This document shows positions 29,239 to 41,781 of a stretch of DNA of 64,000 nt, in pieces. Both the position numbers and the translations under genes were made by a program. The notes beneath the pieces are model-generated. The model did no database searches. It had not been told where the DNA came from and saw only the letters and a list, made by a program, of their open reading frames with translations. How positions within the stretch are numbered: position 1 is the first letter of the stretch; each line of letters begins with the position of its first letter. Source of the DNA: Inhella crocodyli (GTDB lineage Bacteria; Pseudomonadota; Gammaproteobacteria; Burkholderiales; Burkholderiaceae_C); assembly GCF_004004565.1 (NCBI RefSeq), contig NZ_SACM01000005.1:1-64000 (forward strand). The letters run 5' to 3'.

Positions 29239-29498
29239 TTGCCCCGTTCGGAGGCGCCGAGCAGCGCAGTGCAGGGGGGCGCGCGCTTCAGCGCGCTTCG
29301 TGAACTGACCCGGGATTGCTGTCTGACCGCAGTGAGCGCAGCGAACGCAGGGAGTTCAATCCCGCAGCCCCCCGGAACGAGCAGCGTAGGGGACCCCTGG
29401 CACAGCCAGGGGCGTAGGAGCCGGGGCAGGCGGCTTTCCCCCATTTGGCCAAGACCAAATGGGGTCGGGGTGCAGGGGCGAAGCGCCCTGCGGGCTTC
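29239..29498 (-). repeat. Structured intergenic repeat, copy 2 (right arm, inverted)
   Basis: This is the inverted second copy. Read on the minus strand it repeats the left copy block by block: the outer 33 nt differ at only two positions. The first hairpin has a different stem (CCCCATTTGG / CCAAATGGGG, 29439-29464) with the same CTTGG loop, and the second is CCCCTGGC / GCCAGGGG (29394-29412). The stem sequences differ from copy 1 but pairing is kept. The 91-nt centre (29148-29238) between the arms has shorter pairing blocks such as AACAGCCG / CGGCTGTT. Confidence 0.85.
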
Positions 29499-29532
29499 CC
29501 CGCCAGGAGCGCCCAGCCAACAATCCCACCCC

Positions 29533-29916
29533 ATGCCCTGCCCCTGCACCCCCACCCGCCCCTACGAGCACTGCTGCGGCCCCCACCATGCGGCCTTCGA
29601 CCAAACCGGCCGCCTCACCGCCCCCACGGCCGAGGCGCTGATGCGCAGCCGTTACAGCGCCTTCGTGCTGGACTTGCGCGACTACCTGCTGGCCAGTTGG
29701 CACCTCCGCACGCGCCCGGAACGGTTGGAAGCGCCTGAAGCCGGCTTGAAGTGGCTGGGGCTCGAGGTCAAGGCGCACCGAGAGATGGGCGACACCGCCA
29801 CCGTCGCCTTCGTGGCCCGCAGCAAGCTGGGCGGGCGGGCGCACCGGCTGGTCGAGACCAGCCGCTTCGTGCGCGAAGACGGGCAGTGGTTCTACGTGGA
29901 CGGCGACCTTGCTTGA
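29533..29916 (+). CDS. YchJ/UPF0225 family protein with SEC-C-like zinc motif
   Basis: This 127-aa protein begins MPCPCTPTRPYEHCCGPHH, a CxC...CC SEC-C-type zinc-binding motif, followed by the YchJ core (ALMRSRYSAFVLDLRDYLLASWHLRTRPE and FVREDGQWFYVDGDL). E. coli YchJ has a second SEC-C motif at the C-terminus that this shorter form lacks. The function is uncertain; SEC-C motifs often mediate contacts with SecB or ribosomes. It begins 35 bp after the repeat element and overlaps truC by 8 bp. Confidence 0.85.
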   Translation: MPCPCTPTRPYEHCCGPHHAAFDQTGRLTAPTAEALMRSRYSAFVLDLRDYLLASWHLRTRPERLEAPEAGLKWLGLEVKAHREMGDTATVAFVARSKLGGRAHRLVETSRFVREDGQWFYVDGDLA

Positions 29917-30601
29917 GTTGCTGTTCGAAGACGCCTGGCTGCGCGCCATCGCCAAGCCGCCGGGCTTGCTGACGCACCGCACGCTGCTGGACGCCCACGA
30001 AACCACCAGCGCCCACGAGCAGGCGCAGGCCCAGTGGGGCGAACGCCTGTGGCCCGCGCACCGGCTGGACAAAGGCACCAGCGGCGTGCTGCTGTTCGCC
30101 CGCGACGCCGACACTGCCCGCTTGTTGGGCGAGGCCTTCATGGGCGGCCAAACCCGCAAGCAGTACCTGGCCTGGGTCCGCGGCTGGCCCCAAGCCGCCG
30201 CCGGCCGTGTGGACCACCCATTGGCCCGCGATCCCGAAAGGCCCAGCGCCGGCCAACCCCTGCTGGACGCGCAAACCGACTGGCAGGTGCTGGACCGGCG
30301 CGAATGGCCCGTGACGACGCACTCGGCCTTCGCCACCACCCGCACCGCCTTGCTGCGGCTGGCGCCGCAGCAGGGGCGCCGACACCAGCTTCGCCGGCAT
30401 TGCAAGCACATGGCGCACCCCATCGTGGGCGACGCCACCCATGGCAAGGGCCCGTTCAACCGGGCCTTGGCGGCCCACTGGGGCGTGCAACGCCTGTGGC
30501 TGCACGCGCAGCACCTGGCGCTGGCGCACCCCCACACCGGGGCCGCCCTCGCCATCGAGGCTCCGCTCGGCCCCGAATGGGCGCGGCTTCAGGCCATCTG
30601 A
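29909..30601 (+). CDS. truC: tRNA pseudouridine synthase TruC-like (RluA family)
   Basis: This enzyme isomerises uridine to pseudouridine, in TruC at tRNA position 65. The 230-aa protein has the RluA catalytic motif HRLDKGTSGVLLFAR with the nucleophile aspartate, and the TruC-typical C-terminal segment RRHQLRRHCKHMAHPIVGDATHGKGPFNR. The start is TTG at 29909 overlapping the ychJ stop; no ATG is available nearby. The 3' end overlaps the convergent PAS-protein gene by 13 bp. Confidence 0.85.
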   Translation: MLELLFEDAWLRAIAKPPGLLTHRTLLDAHETTSAHEQAQAQWGERLWPAHRLDKGTSGVLLFARDADTARLLGEAFMGGQTRKQYLAWVRGWPQAAAGRVDHPLARDPERPSAGQPLLDAQTDWQVLDRREWPVTTHSAFATTRTALLRLAPQQGRRHQLRRHCKHMAHPIVGDATHGKGPFNRALAAHWGVQRLWLHAQHLALAHPHTGAALAIEAPLGPEWARLQAI

Positions 30602-32454
30602 AAGGCGTCGACGACGGCGTCGATCTCGGCCTTGAGCGCCTCCGGCAGCTCGGGCTCGGCACCGTCCCAGGCTTGCAGGCCATCGGCCAAACAGGCCGCG
30701 CCCAGGCTGCGGGCCAGCATGGCCACGCGTCGGGCGGCGGCGCGGCGCTCGTCGGCCGAGTCGGCTTGACGAACCTGGGTGGGCAGGTTCAACCAGGCAG
30801 GCGCCAGCAAGCGGCCGGTCCGCCCCAGGTCGCGGCCCAAGCGGCGTTCGGCCGCAGCGCGGTCGTCCAGGGGGTCCCGGACGGGCGGCTCGGGCGCGGG
30901 GTCAGGGGCGGCCACGTCGATGCGGGCGGGCTCGGGCACGGCCTGCAGCACGCCCAACCAGGCGCGCTCTCCGGCCGACTGCGCGCGCGGCTCTGCCCGG
31001 CATTGCACCCACAAGGGCGCGCCCAAGGCGGTGCGCAGGGGCAGGGTCAGGTCCCAGCCCTTGGCGTCTTCGGCCAAGGCGTCGTCCAGGGCGTTCTGCA
31101 GCGCATGGCGGTGCCCATCGTCGTCCACTTGGTGCACGAACTGGCCCCATCCCATCTCGCCGCCCTGCGCCGGGCGGCCCAGCAGGTGGAAGAACTGTGG
31201 GGAGGCCTGCAGCACCAGGCTGTGTTCGTCCAAGCGGAACACGGCGGCCCCGTGCAGGGCCTCGCCGTCGCGCAGCAACTGCCACTGCTGCTGCAGCCCT
31301 TGAACGGCATCGCCCACGCGCTGCACGGTGCCGGCGATGCGCTCGGCCTGGCCGTCGGCGCCATAGGCGACCACGGCCGCTTTGATCCACAGGGCCTGGC
31401 CCTCCTCGGCCCCCGGCGCCCGCAAGCGCACGACGGCGTCGCGGTGCGTGGCCGTGCCGGCCAGCAGGGGCGCGAACTGGGCGCGGGCCATGGCCCAATC
31501 GTCGGGGCTCAGCCATTCGGCCCAATGCGCGAAGGGCCGGCTCAGCAACACGGACGAGGCCGCGCCCACCAGTCGCATGGCGCCCGTGTCCAAGGCGACG
31601 CGGTGGGTGTCCAGGTCCACCTGCCAGGTGCCGGTCTGTGCCGCTTCCAGACCTTCGTGCAGGGTGTTGAGCTCCTCGTGCAGGCGATCGCCGTGGGCCT
31701 CGGCCTCCGCGCGGGCGTGCGCCAGTGCGTCTTGCTCGGCGTTCCAGCGGGTGCGCTCCAGGCTCCAGGCCTCTCGCTCGGCCTCGGCACGTTGCCGCTC
31801 GGCGTCCAAGCTGTCCATTAGCGCCTGATGGGTGCGGGTCTCCTCGGCTTGCAGGGCCTCGAAGCGTGCGGTGGCCTCCACCAGCGCACTGCCGTCCATG
31901 GCCACCACGGTGGCGCCCAGCCAGCGGGCCTTGGCGTCGCGCAGCGGTTGCATCTCGAGCTGCCAGTTCAGCGGGTTGCCATGGAGGTCGCTGCCCTGGC
32001 AGCTCAGAGCCAGGGCCTGGCCATGCGCCACTGCCGTTTCCAGCTCGGTGCGGGCCTCGCACTCGGGCAAGCCCAGCACCTGTGCCAGGTCGCGGCCCAG
32101 CACGTGGGGGCCGTGGCGGTCGGTGCGCTGGCTGAAGGCGGCATTGGCCCAGTCGACATGGCCCAAGCCGTCCAAGGTCAGCACCGGCTGTTGGGTCAAC
32201 TCCGCCACCTGCGCCTTGCGCTCAGCCGCGCGCTGTCGGCGGGCGGCCCACCAGCGCACGCTGGCCCAGAGCAACAGGCTCCAAAGCACCATCACCAGGG
32301 CCATGCCCCCGACGGCCAAGGCCTCGTGCTCGGGCGACGGCGGCCAGGCCATCAAGCGTCCCAGGGCGAACCACGCAGCGGCGGCCGTGCCCAGCGCCAC
32401 GCCCGCACTCAACAGCAAGACGCCGACCCCGGCGCCGACAACCCGTGCGTTCAT
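30589..32454 (-). CDS. Membrane-anchored PAS-domain protein without a recognisable output domain
   Basis: This 621-aa protein has two N-terminal transmembrane helices (GAGVGVLLLSAGVALGTAAAAWFALG and ALAVGGMALVMVLWSLLLWASV). A PAS-like segment follows (QPVLTLDGLGHVDWANAAFSQRTDRHGPHVLGRDLAQVLG), then a long coiled coil rich in RAEAEREAWSLERTRWNAEQDALAHARAEAEAH, and two more PAS-like modules near 300 and 420. No histidine kinase, GGDEF, EAL or methyl-accepting domain is visible. The last ~90 residues form a helical region reminiscent of an Hpt bundle but lacking an evident phospho-histidine; that comparison is weak. It overlaps gabD by ATGA and is probably co-transcribed with it. Confidence 0.72.
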   Translation of the reverse strand: MNARVVGAGVGVLLLSAGVALGTAAAAWFALGRLMAWPPSPEHEALAVGGMALVMVLWSLLLWASVRWWAARRQRAAERKAQVAELTQQPVLTLDGLGHVDWANAAFSQRTDRHGPHVLGRDLAQVLGLPECEARTELETAVAHGQALALSCQGSDLHGNPLNWQLEMQPLRDAKARWLGATVVAMDGSALVEATARFEALQAEETRTHQALMDSLDAERQRAEAEREAWSLERTRWNAEQDALAHARAEAEAHGDRLHEELNTLHEGLEAAQTGTWQVDLDTHRVALDTGAMRLVGAASSVLLSRPFAHWAEWLSPDDWAMARAQFAPLLAGTATHRDAVVRLRAPGAEEGQALWIKAAVVAYGADGQAERIAGTVQRVGDAVQGLQQQWQLLRDGEALHGAAVFRLDEHSLVLQASPQFFHLLGRPAQGGEMGWGQFVHQVDDDGHRHALQNALDDALAEDAKGWDLTLPLRTALGAPLWVQCRAEPRAQSAGERAWLGVLQAVPEPARIDVAAPDPAPEPPVRDPLDDRAAAERRLGRDLGRTGRLLAPAWLNLPTQVRQADSADERRAAARRVAMLARSLGAACLADGLQAWDGAEPELPEALKAEIDAVVDAFQMA

Positions 32455-33938
32455 GCGCTCACATCCCCCACGCAAACCAGCTTGGTGTCGAGGTACTCGT
32501 CCAGGCCTTGGTGACCACCCTCGCGCCCGAAGCCACTTTGCTTGATGCCGCCAAAGGGCAGTTCGGCGCTGCTGATCAGCCCGGTGTTGACGCCGACCAT
32601 GCCGTAGTCCAGGGCCTCGGCCACGCGGATGACACGGCCGATGTCGCGACTGTAGAAGTAGCCAGCCAGGCCGAACTCGCTGGCGTTGGCCAGGGCAATG
32701 ACCTGGGCTTCAGTGTCGAACTTGAGCACCGGCGCGACAGGGCCGAAGGTTTCTTCCACGGCGCAGCGCATCTTGGGCGTCACGCCCGTCAACAGCGTGG
32801 GTTCGAAGAAGGTGGGGCCCAGGTCGGTGCGCAGGTTGCCCCCGACGCGGGCGGTGGCCCCCAGGGCCAGGGCGTCGTCCACGTGGGCCTTGACCTTGGC
32901 CAGCGCCTGCGCGTCGATCAAGGGGCCGACCTGAACGCCCGGCTGCGTGCCCACGCCCAGGTGCAGCGCCGCCACGCGCTCGGCCAGCTTCTCGACGAAG
33001 GCGTCGTGGATGCCGGCTTGGATGAACAGGCGGTTGGCACAAATGCAGGTTTGGCCCGTGTTGCGGTACTTGGCCTGCACGGCGCCCTCGACGGCGCTGT
33101 CCAGGTCGGCGTCGTCGAACACGATGAAGGGCGCGTGCCCGCCCAGCTCCAGGGACAGGCGCTTGAGCGTGCTGGCGCTTTGCGCCATCAGGATGCGCCC
33201 CACCTCGGTGGACCCGGTGAAGCTCAGGTGCCGCACCGTGGGGTGGGCGCACCAGGTTTGGCCCACCACGACCGAGTCCTCGGCGCTGGCCGGCAGCACG
33301 GCCAGCACGCCGGCGGGCAGGCCGGCGCGCAAGGCCAGTTCGGCGGCCGCCAGCGCCGTGAGCGGCGTTTGCTCGGCCGGTTTGACCATCACGGTGCAGC
33401 CGGCGGCCAGCGCGGGCGCCACCTTGCGGGTGATCATCGCCAGCGGGAAGTTCCAGGGCGTGATGGCGGCGCACACGCCCACGGGCTGACGCCACACCCA
33501 CTGGCGCTTGTTGGTGTCGCTGCTGGGGATGGTTTCGCCGTACACCCGCTTGCCCTCTTCGGCGTACCACTCCAGGAAGCTGGCGGCGTAGCTGACCTCG
33601 CCGCGCGCCTCGGCCAGGGGCTTGCCCTGCTCGGCGGTCATCAGCTGGGCCAGGTCGTCGGCGTTCTGGCGCAAGAGCTGCGCCCAGCGGCCCAGCAACA
33701 GCCCGCGCTCGCGCGCGCTGCGCGCGCGCCAGGCCGGCAGGGCCCGCTCGGCGGCCTCCACGGCCAACCGGGCCAAGTCGGCGTCGGCGCTGCTCACCTC
33801 CGCCAAGGCGCCGCCGTGGGCCGGGTTGTGCACCGCAAAACGGCTAGGGCCCGTCACCCATTCGCCACCCAACAGGGCGTCGGTGCGCAGCAGGCTGGCA
33901 TCATGGAGGGCTGGCAGCGCAGTCACGGCATCGCTCAT
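32451..33938 (-). CDS. gabD: NAD(P)-dependent succinate-semialdehyde dehydrogenase
   Basis: This enzyme oxidises succinate semialdehyde to succinate, feeding GABA and related carbon into the TCA cycle. The 495-aa protein has the aldehyde dehydrogenase motifs: PWNFPLAMITRKVAPALAAGCT, the catalytic glutamate in LELGGHAPF and the catalytic cysteine in GQTCICANR. The local signature KPAEQTPLTALAAAELA fits GabD. ATG at 33938 begins MSDAVTALPALHD; the open extension of 18 codons is unlikely. It diverges from alaS across an 80-bp gap. Confidence 0.9.
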   Translation of the reverse strand: MSDAVTALPALHDASLLRTDALLGGEWVTGPSRFAVHNPAHGGALAEVSSADADLARLAVEAAERALPAWRARSARERGLLLGRWAQLLRQNADDLAQLMTAEQGKPLAEARGEVSYAASFLEWYAEEGKRVYGETIPSSDTNKRQWVWRQPVGVCAAITPWNFPLAMITRKVAPALAAGCTVMVKPAEQTPLTALAAAELALRAGLPAGVLAVLPASAEDSVVVGQTWCAHPTVRHLSFTGSTEVGRILMAQSASTLKRLSLELGGHAPFIVFDDADLDSAVEGAVQAKYRNTGQTCICANRLFIQAGIHDAFVEKLAERVAALHLGVGTQPGVQVGPLIDAQALAKVKAHVDDALALGATARVGGNLRTDLGPTFFEPTLLTGVTPKMRCAVEETFGPVAPVLKFDTEAQVIALANASEFGLAGYFYSRDIGRVIRVAEALDYGMVGVNTGLISSAELPFGGIKQSGFGREGGHQGLDEYLDTKLVCVGDVSA

Positions 33939-34018
33939 GGGGGTCTCCTCGGTCGGCGAGCCGCGCACTCTAGCCGCTGCGCCGCCCTCCATCTGTAACC
34001 GACCCGAGCCGCACCCCG

Positions 34019-36642
<2,624 letters not shown>

Positions 36643-36643
<1 letters not shown>

Positions 36644-37179
36644 TGGGCATGGGCGCCGTCACCATCCGCCGCCCCACCTTGGCCGATGCCCCGGCCATCG
36701 CCGCCGGTGTGGGCGATCCGGCGGTGTTCGGTGGTTTGCTGCAGATGCCCTACCCCAGCGAAGCCGCTTGGCGCCAGCGCCTGGAAGACACGCTCAAGCT
36801 GGGCGCGAGCGACTGGATGCTGCTGGCCGAGCGCGACGGCGAGGTGGTCGGCCTGGCCGGCCTGCACAGCGTCGGCCCGTCACCGCGGCGGGCCCATGCG
36901 CGCATGCTGGGCATGTGGGTGGCCCGCAGCGCCCAGGGCCAGGGCGTGGGCACGGCCCTGATGCAAGCCTTGGTAGACGTGGCCGACCGCTGGATGGGGG
37001 TCTTGCGCCTGGAGTTGACCGTCAACGTCGACAACGCGCCCGCCATCGCCCTGTACCGGCGCTTCGGCTTCGAAATGGAAGGCACGCACCGCGGCTACGC
37101 GCTGCGCGACGGGGTGCTGGTCGATTGCCACGCCATGGCCCGCTGGAACCCCCAGCCGCCTTCGCGCCCGGGCACCTGA
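36643..37179 (+). CDS. GNAT family N-acetyltransferase
   Basis: This 178-aa GCN5-related acetyltransferase has acetyl-CoA binding motif A in MLGMWVARSAQGQGVGTALMQALVDVA (Q-x-x-G-x-G/A pattern), followed by LELTVNVDNAPAIALYRRFGFEMEGTHRGYALRDGVLVDCHAMAR, typical of the RimJ/YhhY-like subgroup. The acceptor is unknown. ATG at 36643 overlaps the alaS stop, so it is read as the second gene of an alaS operon and ends in a terminator. Confidence 0.88.
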
Positions 37180-37199
37180 GCCCCAGCCCCAGAAACGAC

Positions 37200-37224
37200 A
37201 AAGCCCGGCCAAGCCGGGCTTTTC
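37200..37224. terminator. Terminator after the alaS operon
   Basis: AAAGCCCGGC and GCCGGGCTTT form a 10-bp stem around CAA, followed on the plus strand by TCTTT. It lies 20 nt after the acetyltransferase stop and 27 nt before the convergent stop at 37252, so it can serve both directions. Confidence 0.85.
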
Positions 37225-37251
37225 TTTGGGGCTAAGCGCCCGAGTCGGGCG

Positions 37252-37674
37252 TCAGACCCCGCGCAACCAGCTGCGCAGCGAGAAGCCGATCAAGCCAGCC
37301 CGCTCGCCCGAGGACGACACGCTGCCGCCCCCCCCAACGCTGCCGCGGTCCAGGGACTTGGGCTCCAGGGTCGACGGACGCTCGGCGGCCGACGGCGACG
37401 CGCTGCCCTCGCGGGCTTCTTGCATCACCTCGGTCGCCCGTGGCGCGGCCGAGCTGCGCTCGCTGGCCTCGGCATTCGGACGGGCAACGGGGGCGGCCGG
37501 CTTGGCCTCGTCGCTGACGACGGTGGGCGGCACCACCGGGGCGGCCGGGGCGCGCTTGCCCGTCACCAGCAAGCGACCCAACTTGACCAGCTCGCTGGCC
37601 TGAGACGGGACTTGCGGGACCAAGCTGGCCGACACGACGGTCAGCGACAGGAGCAGAAATCGCAAAGCTTTCAT
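37252..37674 (-). CDS. Hypothetical secreted protein, low complexity
   Basis: This 140-aa protein has a signal peptide (MKALRFLLLSLTVVSASLVPQVPSQA) followed by a Pro/Ala/Ser-rich, probably disordered region with SVGGGGSVSSSGE near the C-terminus and an end RSWLRGV. I see no recognisable domain. ATG at 37674 is chosen because it starts the signal peptide; the open frame reaches 37758. It lies downstream of zapE after a 139-bp gap and may have its own promoter there. Confidence 0.6.
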   Translation of the reverse strand: MKALRFLLLSLTVVSASLVPQVPSQASELVKLGRLLVTGKRAPAAPVVPPTVVSDEAKPAAPVARPNAEASERSSAAPRATEVMQEAREGSASPSAAERPSTLEPKSLDRGSVGGGGSVSSSGERAGLIGFSLRSWLRGV

Positions 37675-37813
37675 GGAGGCGGGTTCCCAGGACGATGCCA
37701 CAGGACGTAATGTGCCCAGCCCGCTATTGGACACCAATCCCGAAGTGACGAATTGCACGGATGGCGGGATGACCTGCCAATCCGCTCGACCAATGGCGGC
37801 CCGTCCGCGGCGC

Positions 37814-38911
37814 TCAGGTCAGGCCGGTGTCGACGTCGCGTCGCGCCAGCCCCAGGTACTCGGCCGATTGCATCTCCCGCAAGCGGCTGACCGTGCGGGG
37901 GAACTCGTGGGCCAAGGGCCCCTCGGTGTAGAGCTGCTCCGGCTCCACCGCGGCCGACACGACCAGCTTGACGCGACGGTCGTACAGCACGTCCACCAGC
38001 CAGGTGAATCGCCGCGCTTCGCTGGCCAGGCGGATGGGCATCTCGGGCACGTCCGAGAGGATCACGGTGTGGAACTGCGTGGCCAGCTCCAGGTAGTCGT
38101 TCTGCGAGCGCGGCCCGCCGCACAGGGTCGTGAAGTCGAACCACACCACGCCCCCTGCACGGCGCTTGGCCCGCAGCACGCGCTGCTCGATCAGCAGCTT
38201 CGGGTCTTCGTCCTGCGCCTCGGCCAGCTGGTCGAACAGCGCCGCCAAGGCCGCCTCGGCGATCGGGCCCAGTGGGCAGTGGTACAGCTTGGCGTCGGTC
38301 AGGGTGCGCCGGCGGTAGTCGACGCCCGCGTCCACGTTGACCACCTCCATCGTGGCCATCAGCAAGGCGATGGCTGGCAGGATGCGGTCGCGGTGCAGGC
38401 CGTTGGGGTAGAGCTGGTCTGGGCGGAAGTTGCTGGTGGTGACGATGCTGATGCGGTGCTTTTGCATGCCTTCCAGCAAGCGCAGCAGGATCATGGCGTC
38501 GGTCACGTCGGCGACGTGGAACTCGTCGAAGCAGATCAGCCGGTAGCGCCGCGCCATGCGGCGCGTCAGCTCGTCGATGGGATCGGCGATGCCCTTGAGC
38601 TCGTGCAACTCGCGGTGCACCTCGCGCATGAACTCGTGGAAGTGCAGGCGCACCTTGCGCTGCAAGGGCACGGCCTGGAAGAAGCAATCCATCAGGAAGC
38701 TCTTGCCCCGGCCCACCCCGCCGTACAGGTACACGCCCTTGGGCAGGGGCGGTCGCACCAAGAGCTTGGTGACGGCGTTGCTGCGCCGGGCCTTGTAGGC
38801 AATCCAAGCGTCCTCGCAGCGCTGCAGGGCCGCCAGGCCCTGCAGCTGCGCCGCGTCGGCCGTGAAGCCGCGCGCCTGCAACTCGGCTTGGTAGGCCGAG
38901 GTCGTGGTCAT
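37814..38911 (-). CDS. zapE: Cell division protein ZapE (AFG1-like ATPase)
   Basis: This 365-aa ATPase of the AFG1/LACE1 family associates with the Z-ring in gammaproteobacteria. Walker A is GGVGRGKSFLMD, Walker B RLICFDEFHVADVTDAMIL, and TTSNFRPDQLYPNGLHRDR follows. The N-terminus YQAELQARGFTADAAQLQGLAALQRCEDAW is typical. It starts 16 nt after lpdA, so it is probably a downstream gene of the 2-oxoglutarate dehydrogenase region; this linkage recurs in Burkholderiales. Confidence 0.93.
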   Translation of the reverse strand: MTTTSAYQAELQARGFTADAAQLQGLAALQRCEDAWIAYKARRSNAVTKLLVRPPLPKGVYLYGGVGRGKSFLMDCFFQAVPLQRKVRLHFHEFMREVHRELHELKGIADPIDELTRRMARRYRLICFDEFHVADVTDAMILLRLLEGMQKHRISIVTTSNFRPDQLYPNGLHRDRILPAIALLMATMEVVNVDAGVDYRRRTLTDAKLYHCPLGPIAEAALAALFDQLAEAQDEDPKLLIEQRVLRAKRRAGGVVWFDFTTLCGGPRSQNDYLELATQFHTVILSDVPEMPIRLASEARRFTWLVDVLYDRRVKLVVSAAVEPEQLYTEGPLAHEFPRTVSRLREMQSAEYLGLARRDVDTGLT

Positions 38912-38927
38912 CGACGGAAGTCCAGGC

Positions 38928-40352
<1,425 letters not shown>

Positions 40353-40371
40353 GTTGAATTCCTTTTCACGC

Positions 40372-40393
40372 AAAAGCCCCACCGAAGTGGGGC
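40372..40393 (-). terminator. Intrinsic terminator/attenuator between sucB and lpdA
   Basis: On the minus strand GCCCCAC-TTCG-GTGGGGC is followed by TTTTG. This is a 7-bp GC stem capped by a stable UUCG tetraloop with a short U-tract. It lies 20 nt upstream of the lpdA ATG, within the apparent sucA-sucB-lpdA operon, so it should reduce lpdA transcription from the sucA promoter. Confidence 0.7.
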
Positions 40394-40398
40394 GTAGC

Positions 40399-40509
40399 GA
40401 GCGACCTCAGGGCTAGGCGCGGGTGCCGACGCACCGGAACGTAGCGTCGCTACGTGAGGATGCGGAGGACGGGACCCGCAACGACGCCATGAGGTCGCGC
40501 AGTAGCCCT
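40399..40509. repeat. Palindromic intergenic element
   Basis: This ~110-bp quasi-palindrome sits between sucB and lpdA. The outer pairs are GCGACCTCA (40401-40409) with TGAGGTCGC (40490-40498) and AGGGCTA with TAGCCCT. The middle pair is GCGGGT (40419-40424) with ACCCGC (40474-40479). The apex is ACGTAGCG-T-CGCTACGT (40439-40455). A structured repeat or RNA element is likely; no protein is encoded. Confidence 0.65.
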
Positions 40510-40512
40510 TGC

Positions 40513-41760
<1,248 letters not shown>

Positions 41761-41781
41761 GGTGTTGTTCGTTCCTTTTTC

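Noticed and set aside
28890-29498. The inverted repeat as an integron attC array or an insertion sequence
   Set aside because: No integrase, cassette genes, transposase or target-site duplication is seen, and the size and hairpin pattern do not match attC sites.
28842-29555. Open frames within the inverted-repeat region (up to 239 codons)
   Set aside because: They consist of the repeat blocks read through on both strands, have no conserved motif and overlap the structured element on both strands.
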